In this document: positions 11,375 through 20,186 of the stretch, in pieces
Numbering within the stretch: the stretch's first letter is position 1
How the letters are laid out: each line of letters opens with the position of its first letter
NCBI GenBank assembly: GCA_002118135.1
Contig: BDIU01000219.1
Coordinates: 125,243-189,242, forward strand
Source: Trebouxia sp. TZW2008
Lineage: Eukaryota > Chlorophyta > Trebouxiophyceae > Trebouxiales > Trebouxiaceae
Direction: 5' to 3'
Length of the DNA stretch: 64,000 nt
Position numbers and translations under genes: made by a program
The notes under the pieces: generated by a model
The model's database searches: none
The model's input: only the letters and a program-made list of their open reading frames with translations
Told to the model about the DNA's origin: nothing

Positions 11375-13213
11375 NNCCCCCCCCCCCCCCTTCCCCGCCT
11401 CCTGCGACCCAGAAGCTTTGTCCTTATGCCAAACTGTCCGTACTCACAAGCACCACAGCAGTCAGATTGCAGTGAAAGGTTCGCGTCTGCATGGCTACTA
11501 CAACCAGAATGTCGCAACATCAAGAAGTTACGGTCAACTCTGAAGTGTCAGCAGCCAACCTGCACGACTTCAGCCAGGGTGAGATGCATCTCAGGCAGAG
11601 AGGCATGCTTACTGCCGCACAAATGGGTTGATGGCAAATCTGGACTTGTCAACAGGACCTGGTAGCTGGATTCTGGCTGAGGAGTAGCAACTTTTGCAGG
11701 GTGTTTGCAGCAGGGCCAGCAGTTGGGTGGCTGTCGTGTGTCTTCAGCCCTGCAAAGCACCAAAGTGGTGTTGTGACAAAAATCAGGCAGCAATTTCTTG
11801 CAAACATGAGCGGAGGAGCAGCTTTGTTCTTGGTAGGACATGGAGAATCTAGCCGCCACGCCATGACATGCGATACGCAGGCACTAAATATGTGACAGCA
11901 GGTGCTGTCAAGCATGGTTTGTACAGATGGCTGCGTTCTAGGTACCTGACAAAGGCTTCCACGGGCCCTGCTATGGCCCACAGAACTGGCATTGGAGCCA
12001 GCTTGCGAGCCATTGCTTGCGCTAAACGCTGTGGAACCTGCTGATACAAGTCACGCAGACAGGCGGTGAAGCCTTTGGCTGGCTGTGTCAGGCTGCCAGC
12101 AGCCAGCATTGCTTTGTTCCTGGTGATGAACAGCTCAAGGACTTCCTGCATCATTCACAGAAACAGCTAAGTCTCGATTGGACTAGAGCAACCAAATTGC
12201 CACGTTGCTCCTGATGAACAGCTTCAGAAGCTCCTGAGTCACTGAACAGATGTGTAGTCACCCAGCATAAATACATTGTTTTGTCTGATTTTCAACAGTT
12301 GAACATCAAGCGTCCTTACTGTGGTGCTGAGAACAAGCCAGCCTGGCAAGACAGGACTTGGTCCCCACACACCCAGCACATGTGCTGGAAAATGTAACCA
12401 AGTCTCATCATTGTCATGAATTCAGCAGGGCAAAAGCAGGCAAGAGAAGTGCGCCAGACACTGGCATATCAGCTAGGGCAACAACAGAGCTGCTGTGCCG
12501 ATGATTCTGTGATGCAAGGGGCACAAATATGCACCTGGCAAATGAACTCAGCCGTGTCTCCTGTCAAGGTCTTTGACAAGCTGACGCAAGCTAAGATACC
12601 CAAAGCATCATCTGCTGCAATCTGTAGAAGGCCTGATTTCGTCAAGAATGACTTGAGGCAGCACTTGCTGAGTAGAGCTCCTGGCTTGGCTTGAGCACTG
12701 CTGAATGCAGCGCTTGCCTGCAGATTTGCACTTTGCAAATGATGGTGTGCTGATGAAAGATGTATTTTGTTCTTTGCAACTGCAGCGCATCAGGCACCAA
12801 AGGAGTGACCAATACTTGCAGGCATGAAGCTCCAAGGCATTCAGCATGATAAGCAGCAAACAGGCTTTGGTTGTACCTGTAGATTCAAAACATATAGCAT
12901 GCTGGCCATGCTGATACCTTCTATATGCCCCAAAATCGGAATTGCAGGCTGTCCAGAGTTCGCTGCCTGTCATACAAAGGCAGGCTTACCGGCATTCAAC
13001 TGACACCATAATTTTTGGCTTAGGTGGACATGCCTGCTGACTGCCTACGGGTTTGAGGGGCTCAGCATAGCCAAAGCCAGGACTTTGAGCCTGCAGCAGC
13101 ACCCAAACGGCTTCCAGACTATTGCTAAATGAGGTCGTCAGCCGTTTGTGCGCAAACACCTTGCTGTACAAGCTTGCGCCTGTCCTGGTCGAGATGATCA
13201 ACACCCCGTTCAT
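9952..13213 (-). CDS. Unrecognised multi-exon protein, gene A
   Basis: The function is not recognised. Phase-consistent minus-strand exons are 12145-11946, 11672-11613 and 11263-11072 (one block), and 10778-10559 with 10250-9952 (C-terminal block ending in TAA). The first block encodes EVLELFITRNKAML, GPVEAFVR-IQLPGPVDKSRF and NKIKLPPLSELF. The last block encodes HDLIPMLRSMAVPLELH, IPTFAEYTPRMVQLSL and SLLILHWDGYVVAVPVEF. The join between the blocks is not resolved: leftover CT plus ATG gives a stop, so one exon is missing or misplaced. An upstream ATG at 13213 starts MNGVLIISTRTGASLYSKVF, which resembles a longin-type first strand-turn-strand. It may be the true N-terminus, with further exons in 12540-13060 such as LLQIAADDALGILAC. 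A COG1-like origin was considered and not supported. Confidence 0.45.
10838..10945 (-). repeat. Partial copy of a gene A exon
   Basis: On the minus strand this encodes GPSSGSDTCVHNLVPMLRSI, nearly the same as RPSSGSDTYVHDLIPMLRSM in the exon at 10778-10559. It lies immediately upstream in the gene's direction and carries a TGTAG acceptor-like start. It repeats the tandem exon pattern of the neighbouring genes and supports this region being coding. Confidence 0.75.
11341..11390. other. Poly-C tract with unresolved bases (assembly gap)
   Basis: A run of about 48 C with two N in the middle. Either a true homopolymer or a low-quality join; the length should not be trusted. It lies in an intron-like part of gene A. 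Confidence 0.9.
12278..12415 (+). repeat. Dispersed repeat copy (family 3)
   Basis: Shares an ordered set of short matches with 25600-25745: GTTTTGTCTGA, then CAGCTC/CAACAGTTGAACATC-like text, ACAGGACTTG, a CACACC(C)AGCA/CCTGGCA stretch, and TGGAA(AA)(C)GTGTAA. Both copies lie in intronic DNA. The ends are not defined. Confidence 0.5.
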
Positions 13214-13707
13214 GGTAGTAAAGTCGGCGCTGTGTATCGAGCTGACACTGAAATGCCTAAAGGGTGTGTCTTGAGCGTCGTGTCATGAGGTGGCACTACA
13301 TTCCATCTCTTCGTGAATTGTTTTCGTGAGCGCCAACACGAGGCGCTAGGGCTAAGCTGCAACTGGTCCTCTGATCAGCTGATGATGCAAGTTCAGCAGT
13401 CGAGCCCGCACGTGTCTGCGTGCTTGACGACATACATTTCTACAGATGGTGCAAGAGCTGCACCGTCGCAGCAGCGCATCAGATTGGTAAAGCAGGAGCA
13501 GCGGCTTCGCCAAGACATTCACATGGCACCCAGCTGGTCCACGGGGTCGGTCAAGCTATCCACTTTGACTTTCTTTTCAAGCGCTGTGGGAGTGACTCAA
13601 GCCATGTTGGCCGTGCGCAAGTGCGTGAGAGCTTGAGCTGGCCAGGAGTTTGCGTGTAGCCGGCGCAACGCGCAAACGCGAGCTCTGTCTCAGAGCGACT
13701 GTCAGAA
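13214..13707. promoter_or_regulatory. Divergent promoter region, gene A / SPP
   Basis: Spacer of about 490 bp between two opposite ATGs. CG dinucleotides are frequent (for example CGGCGCAACGCGCAAACGCG at 13661-13680), unlike the surrounding introns. It probably contains both transcription starts. No specific factor site was assigned. Confidence 0.45.
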
Positions 13708-16700
13708 ATGCTCAGCGCCAGATCGTCACCACTGTGTCACCGCCTATGTCCGAGCGCTGACCGCAACCTGCTACAAAGAAAGGGCCTTAGTGCTTGGCAA
13801 GTCAGCAGTTTGCGTTCGCGATCAACTTTCGGGGCTGCTGTCCGTCACCCTCGCCACAAGCAAAGGTAGGTTTGTATACACTTTTTGCAGCGCCCTTCTT
13901 GGCAACACTTCCGCATTGCTGAGACTGCCAACGATCCTGGCGCACAGGTGTAGCTGGCCTTGCAGAGCTGCAAAGAAAGGCAAGTTCACATGACACTTCA
14001 GAAAATAACAAGGCTCAGTGTTGTGTGGTACAACATAAGAGTCTTGTGACAAGACTATGACCATGACTGGCGTGCTGCAGACACATCAAACAAAGCTTTA
14101 TCTAACAGTGCAGACGTGCCAGTAGTAAGGTATATAGCCTTCTTGAAGACTCTTGCATCCATACCTTTACTGTCCGGAAATTGCTTTTGCAAGCTGAGAA
14201 CCGCATTTTTTGCAGCGAAAACAGCAGCACAGCAGCAGCTTGGCGGTGGGAAAGTTCAGATGACGCCATCAAAGCATACGCAGCATTGTTAGGCTTTCTC
14301 GCCTTGGGACTGATACCTGCCTTGAGGCAATTCCGCTACATTGATCTGGTGTACTTCCTTGGACTTGCAACCATGACTATATATATCGGCGCGCATCGTG
14401 GCTTGGGAGTCAAACTTCGGGAGCAGATTGGCCTCAAAGAGGTATGCTGTTTGATGAGTCATGTGATGAGTCATCTCATGAGTCATTGAACGAGCCAACA
14501 GTCATGGCAGAAACTGCACTTGGTGCTTCAATCTTGGTCAGCCAATTGCAATGTCCTGTGCCTGCTGCAGCTTTTGACCTTTGGCATTCTTTTTAACCTC
14601 AAATGCTTTTTAAAGCCTGCGCACAACAAATAGCTCTGCATGTCAAGACTTGCAGCTGAGTGCCTTCCCTTCTCGACAAGCCATTTTGATGTATGACATG
14701 TCTCATTTCTGTAAGCTCAGATCACACGCTGCATGCCTGACCAGATGTTTGCATTCAAGTGGGCTATGCCTTGGTCAAGAAGACCAGATCACATTCTAAG
14801 TGGTAATCAGATGAAAACAGCCTTGACCACTTGACTAGGCATGTATGCTGCAGGCATCCTCCGGTGGTGGTCTTTGCAAATCAGCTTCAATTGTTTTGAC
14901 TGTGGCATGTTTGCTGCAGGGTGCTTTAGCGCCAGTATTTGCATCTATAGCATTGTTTGGATTTTACCTGGTGATCAAGTACTTCCCAGATTTCAACCTG
15001 GAAACCGTTCAGAACATTTACTTCTGGATTCTTGGCAGCGTTTCCACTTTTGGCGCTTTGCAGAAGCCTTTGAGACTGTGTGTGAGTCTTCTACTTTGGC
15101 ATGATACCAATGTCAGTCTGCAATCAAGCAGTGTTAGACATCGTCTGTCTGTCAGCTGCCATAGGACAGTGCCTCATTAACAGCTTGTGGGAATAGGCAA
15201 AGCATCAGCTCATTCATCATCACACACATATTGCATTATCTCTCAGGCTGTTGCTGATTCTGCTGCCAGCAGGTTTGCCGTCTGCGCATTGTTGATGACG
15301 CGCATATTGCAATGTCTGTCAGCCTGTAATTCTTTTGCTATCAAAAACATGATGTCAGGAGGACGCTGTGTCTGCTGCCTGTTTTGCGTTTGCTTGACAG
15401 CACAGCTTGCAGCTTCTTCCTCCACGCCGCTAGAAAGCCTATTGGAACGCTGACGTGTTGCTCGTGCTACATTGTATGTGTACTGCCCACATTGTATTCG
15501 TTTGAAAGCAAGGCTTGTGATATCTGCTCTTGAATTGGGCTAAGCCACTTGTAAGGGGTGCTTCAGAGCATGTGAAGCGCTTCATCACTTGCCATCACAA
15601 CGGCATTCATGTATGGCTGGAGGCTGCTTGTTGTTGTTTGATAGCACAGCTCATAGCCTCTGCTCAATAGTAGGCTACATGAGTTGTGAGAAATTTTGTG
15701 CTATGTCTGCTCTTGCTCTCATGCGGTCTTTATGAAAAAGTTTTCTGCTCTGAAACCAAGGAAAATGATTTGTATGTAATTTCCAGAAGCTTTTGATATG
15801 CAGGCAGGTCCACTAGGGCAGAAATCCATCACCAAGAATATCCCAGAGCAGTTGCTGGATGACGACATGCTTGATGATGACGGCAACAAACTGAGCACAG
15901 TCTCGTTTGCGCCCATTGATTTCATCACTGCGCTGGGCGCTGTCACGGCTGCCACTATTGATCTCCAGACTGGCCACATGAACTTTACGCTCAACAACAT
16001 GATAGCCTGTTTTGTCGCTTCAGAGATCCTTCAGGTATGTGCTCCTTGAAGCTACCCATTGCTCAGTGTGCAGACATGATGGGTCTCACTTGCGCCCGTT
16101 GTCTTTATCACTGAGTTGGGCACTGTCACAGCTGCCACCATTGACCTGCGGACTAGCCATATGAATTTCAGGGTCAACAACATGATAGCTTGTTCCGTTG
16201 CCTCAGAAATCCTCCAGGTGTGTGCCATGGCAAAGCTTCTGTGTACTGAATGTGCATAACTTATGAAGCTTGGTGGTGATGCTGCAACTGCTGCGGCCAA
16301 CTTGGTTATAGCTGGCGTGATTGACCTCCAGACTGGCCATGAAATTCATGCCTAACAACATGATGACAACATGAGCCATGGTCATGTGTACAGTAGCCAT
16401 CTCAGACATCGTATCTGGCTCTGAAGTTCTTTACTATTGCTGCTGCAGCTGATAGGGCTGAAGAGCTTCCGCACAGGTGCAGTCATGCTGGCAGGCTTGC
16501 TACTGTATGACGTTTTTTGGGTCTTCGGCAGCAAATCTGTCATAGGAGACAACGTCATGCTTACAGTAGCCACCTCAGACATTGTATCTGGGCCCACACG
16601 CTTGCTGTTCCCAAGGCTTGAAGGGAAACCAATGGGCGAGGCTGCAGACTTCCCTTTCTCCCTTCTAGGTGAGCCATTCATTGACATATTAATAAGTGTA

Positions 16701-19017
16701 GCAATAGTGATATGGATAATCACAGTGTTACTGATTGTGCACATGTCGGTTTTGCTGAGTGTTGGCTTATTGCAAAATTGCTGTCACATCAATAGCATTG
16801 CGCAGGTCTGGGAGACATTGCAGTGCCCAAGCTTTTGGCCTGTCTAGCTCTGCGCTTTGATGCATCCAGGGCTACCAACACGCAGTTGAAAGAATAAGAG
16901 CTATGGATGTGCTATGATCAGTAGTGTTTGATTTATTGACTATCTCAAACGCATGAACACTATTGCTATGCTGTTATTGTGCAGGTCTGGGGGACATCGC
17001 AGTGCCCGGGCTTTTGGCCTGTCTAGCTCTGCGCTTTGATGCGTCCAGGGCCACCAACATGCGAGCCAGGGCAGATGCTGCAGCAGAGGCCCTCAGGGGG
17101 GCATTTGCCAAACTAGATGTGAGCCTGCATCATCTGCCCATGCTGTTGCAAGTTTCCTGGTTTAGCTGCTTCTGGGGTGCTGCCCTATTTGTGTGTGCTG
17201 GGTGCTTCATATGACGCGCCCTCAAATTTGTGTGTGCTGGGTGCTTCATATCACATGCCCTCAAGTTGTGTGTGCTGGGTGCTTCACATGACACGCTCTC
17301 CAAGTTGCTTAGCTTGGCTGCTTCTGTTCTGTTGTCCTCACTGGGCAACTTGCCAAAGCAGGCATGAGCTTGCCAGTCTTATCATGAGCCCGTCAGATCT
17401 GTCACGCCTTCCAAAAGCGCTGGGCTTGGTTGCTCCTGTACCACTAACGCCAGGGGCGTATTTGCCAAACTTAACGTGAGCTCTGCGTGAGGCATTTGTG
17501 AGACTTGATGTGAGCCTGCCACATCAGTCATGCTGTCCAAAGTTGCTTGAGATCTCAACTTGCTTGCTTTTGCTGCTTGTTCATTGTCATGATAGTTTGC
17601 GCGCCATGAGTCATGCAAAGCAACTGAAACATATGAGGCTTCAGAGCAATATCAGGGGCTGACAGCCAAGCTGACTGTGCCTTTGTCCAGAATCTTGATT
17701 GACACAGAGATAGCTGTGTGACTGTCTGTGCATGTGTGCGCAGCCGGCAACAAGGGGCAGGCAGATGGCAGAAGCTGCGGCAGATGCTTCAAGAGCTGCT
17801 GTTGACAGAGTAGCTCATGCTGAGGCACAGCAGCGATCCAGCATTGACGGTGCTTCCATATCAAGCAGTGGGTTCACTTGACACAAAAGCTGATGCATGA
17901 CAGTCTGTGCGTGTGTGTGTGCAGCCAGCAGCAACAGGCAGGCAGATGGCAGAAGCTGCGGCGGATGCTGCAGGAGCTGCTGTTGACCGAGTGGCTGATG
18001 CTGAGGCACAGCAGAGGTCCAGCAGCGATGGTGCTTCCACAAGCGGTGCATGGGAGGCTCCTGAAGCTGTTTTGCAGCAGCGCACATACTTTGCACCAAC
18101 CATGGTGAGTTACAGTGACAGCATACATTGTCAGATGTTCCATGCAATTTGACATAGTACTGTCAACATGAAGCTGCTCTATAGAAGTGCACATGCTTTG
18201 GTCCCAAGCATGATGCGTCAAGGTGGCGGTAGCCCCTGATGCTGTGCTTGAGCCAGCACTAGTATGCCGGAGATGTTCTGCAACAGTACAGATGTCTTGC
18301 ATCAAACGTGGTGTGCAACCATGACAGCTGTTCTTGATCCTTGGCGTACTTTACTGTCCTGAGGCTGTTCTGCAACAGCACATATGCTTTGTGCCATCTC
18401 GCAGCCGTGGTGTGTCAGCATGCTAGCACTCTGTGATGTCTGCTGCAAGACAACTGTCCTGAGCTGCTTTTGTTGTGAAGAAGACACCGTACAACTTCCA
18501 CCACAAAAGCCCATCGTCAACGACCCTGCATGATACTTTGCAAAAACAGCCTTTGGTGATACAGTAATTCCTTGATTTAAGGACACTTGATATAAGGACA
18601 TTCTCGATGTAAGAACAATCTAAGTTTGAACCAAGCACTGCATTCTGACTACAGTGGTATCTCCTGAGTAAGGATAATTTGATGTAAGGACATTTTTCTT
18701 GGTAACCAATGCAGTCATTATGAAGAGAAGTTACTGTATTGGCTTTGCCTTTTCAACAGCAATGTGGGTGATTGCCTCCTGTTATGCAGGCGGCGTATGT
18801 GATTGGCTTGGCAGTAGCATTTGCGGCTAATGCAGTGACTAAGCTTGGTCAGCCTGCCTTGTTATACCTTGTACCTGCTATCTTTGCGGCAATTGCTCTG
18901 ACAGCTACAACACGTGGTGAAATTGGGCATGTCTGGGAGTACACTGACAACACAACAAGATCAGCTACAGAATCTTCCTTGAGGGATACGAAGGAAGGAT
19001 CCAAAGACAGCAAGTAG
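13708..19017 (+). CDS. Signal peptide peptidase, GxGD intramembrane aspartyl protease
   Basis: Cleaves transmembrane segments within the membrane, for example leftover signal peptides. Exons: 13708-13865, 14216-14441, 14920-15081, 15804-16034, 16449-16668, 16985-17118, 17925-18104, 18790-19017 (512 aa, all phases agree). Presenilin-type motifs are complete: LLYDVFWVFGS (first catalytic Asp), GLGDIAVPG (second), and QPALLYLVP (PAL motif). Around nine hydrophobic segments can be read. The N-terminal ~50 residues (MLSARSSPLC..., Arg/Ser rich, no acids early) look like an organelle transit peptide, so a plastid or mitochondrial SPP-like enzyme is possible instead of the usual ER form. Exons 4, 6 and 7 each have at least one tandem copy; 16985-17118 and 17925-18104 were chosen because they keep the frame through to the next exon. 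Confidence 0.95.
14449..14488 (+). repeat. ATGAGTCAT triple repeat
   Basis: Three ATGAGTCAT units in about 40 bp just inside SPP intron 2, spaced by ~12-13 bp. ATGAGTCAT is also the consensus bound by bZIP (AP-1/GCN4-type) factors. Whether it is more than a microrepeat cannot be told. Confidence 0.6.
16092..16420 (+). repeat. Two extra copies of SPP exon 4 (3' half)
   Basis: The copy at 16092-16217 stays open and encodes TELGTVTAATIDLRTSHMNF then NNMIACSVASEILQ, against TALGAVTAATIDLQTGHMNF and NNMIACFVASEILQ in exon 4, and ends with its own CAG|GTGTGT donor. A third copy at about 16277-16420 keeps VIDLQTGH but is broken by stops and deletions. Together they form a gradient of decay downstream of the real exon. 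Confidence 0.9.
16806..16897 (+). repeat. Duplicate GxGD exon of SPP (exon 6a)
   Basis: It has a proper GCGCAG acceptor in the same phase as exon 6b at 16985 and encodes GLGDIAVPKLLACLALRFD then ASRATNTQLKE and a TAA. The catalytic GLGD is intact. Splicing into this copy would end the protein at 16897 without the PAL motif. It could be a decaying copy or an alternative terminal exon. Confidence 0.9.
17186..17303 (+). repeat. ~44-bp tandem repeat, three copies
   Basis: TGTGTGCTGGGTGCTTCA followed by TATGACGCGCCCTCAAA, TATCACATGCCCTCAAG and CATGACACGCTCTCCAAG in three successive units within SPP intron 6. Confidence 0.85.
17744..17880 (+). repeat. Duplicate of SPP exon 7 (exon 7a)
   Basis: A GCGCAG acceptor followed by GRQMAEAAADASRAAVDRVA and AEAQQRSSIDGAS, against GRQMAEAAADAAGAAVDRVA and AEAQQRSSSDGAS in exon 7b (17925-18104). 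The copy runs into TGA at 17878 and lacks the conserved QRTYFAPTM end, so exon 7b is the functional one. Confidence 0.9.
18560..18738 (+). mobile_element. Tc1/mariner-like MITE, best copy
   Basis: About 175 bp bounded by TA-CAGTAATTCC and GAAGTTACTG-TA, an inverted repeat with CAGT ends and a TA target duplication as in Tc1/mariner elements. No transposase is present. The inside repeats TAAGGACA several times and contains AGCACTGCATTCTGAC and GGTAACCAATGCAGTCATTA. Related copies lie at about 2600-2780, 24061-24240, 39445-39617, 47487-47660 and 57355-57530. It lies 52 bp upstream of the last SPP exon. Confidence 0.75.
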
Positions 19018-20186
19018 AGCCAAAGCAGTGATGTACTGAGAGAGACAATGAAAGAACCCTGAAGGGAGGTATCTTTCTGGGGTGCGTCTTTTTATCTCTT
19101 TCCCGGGGAGTCTTTTTGGGGGACGTCATCTTATCTTTTCCCAAGGGGATCCTTTTGGGGAAAATCTTTTCTGGGTCCCAAGGATGGCCTACGGAGCTGC
19201 AGCTATTGATGTGTTATGAGAGAGTCCAACGCATGTGCACAGCTGCAAGTGTACATCAGCTGACAGTGAGAGTGGCCATTTGTTCATTTTCATTCCAAAC
19301 GTGTGCTAGACAGGCCCAGCTAGGTATGTTCTGGAGCAATCGACTGTCTCCAACCAGTTTGGTGCTGAGACCGGCCAGCATGCATCATGCTACGCTGCCG
19401 CCTCTCTTCCTGCCATGCAGGCTGTCAAAATCGTTGTCATTGCTGAATGAACGCTCAGTTTGACCTGTGAAGTCTAGGGTGCATTTTGTCACGGGTGCTT
19501 GAGAATGCTGTGGGAATGCAGTGACACGTGTACAGTGTGCGCTGAAATATGACGCAAGCAGAGGCCAACACACTGACCTGGGCCATGTGAATTTGAAAAT
19601 GCTGCCTCGCAACTGAAGCTGTTTGCAAGCAGCAGAGTGGCTTTGGCGCCTCATTGCACAAGTGCGGTGACATCTTTCCGGAATGCAGTCACAAGTGGGC
19701 ACTACCATGCTTACATGCGTTTGTTGTTGCAGCCAGGTGATGAGCACAATGCATGCGTGAGTGTGTTATACACAGGTCCACAGCTGCAATTTCGAGTGTG
19801 TGAGGAGCAGCATCTTACGACATGAACAGTCTCAGACTAAAGTTTGTACAGTACAGAGCTCAATGAAGTCACAGCTGTCTGAATGGTTGAAGCACCATGC
19901 AATCATTGCTGCAGCTGAGTCTGCAGCGCTTGCCATGCAGGCTGTGATGCGTCTGTTACAGTTCAGGTACAAGGTCTGACATGTAACAGTAAGATGCCAT
20001 AGCATCACCACTTGTGTCTCGTTAGGAAGAGCTTCCGTACTGACTGGCCAAAGACTTTCACTTAATCACACAAGCAGGGTGATGCTGACTGGAGCATTCA
20101 ACTTCGCTTTCCCATATGTTTGTCAACTTAATACTCTAACCACGCAAATCCAACATGAGATAACAGCATCCTGCAGACTGGCACAT
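19018..20186. other. Convergent 3' region, SPP / RWA
   Basis: No coding exon was accepted. The first part (19060-19175) has imperfect repeats around CTTTTTGGGGGACGTC / CTTTTTGGGGAAAATC. A family-2 dispersed repeat lies at 19275-19375. The rest is non-repetitive, TG/CA-rich DNA that should hold both 3' UTRs. Confidence 0.5.
19275..19375 (+). repeat. Dispersed repeat family 2, copy 1
   Basis: Contains GCTAGACAGGCCCAGCTAGG, then GGAGCAATCGACTGTCTCC and AACCAGTTTGG. The same ordered core occurs at 36030-36135 and 49010-49140, and in reverse at 28110-28180 and 30905-30970. Confidence 0.75.

Noticed and set aside
11341..11390. Poly-C run as a biological signal
   Set aside because: Contains N bases, so it is more likely an assembly or sequencing artefact.
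11946..12738. COG1-like Golgi tether subunit
   Set aside because: Only general helical resemblance; the phase-confirmed exons downstream do not follow any COG1 segment I recognise.
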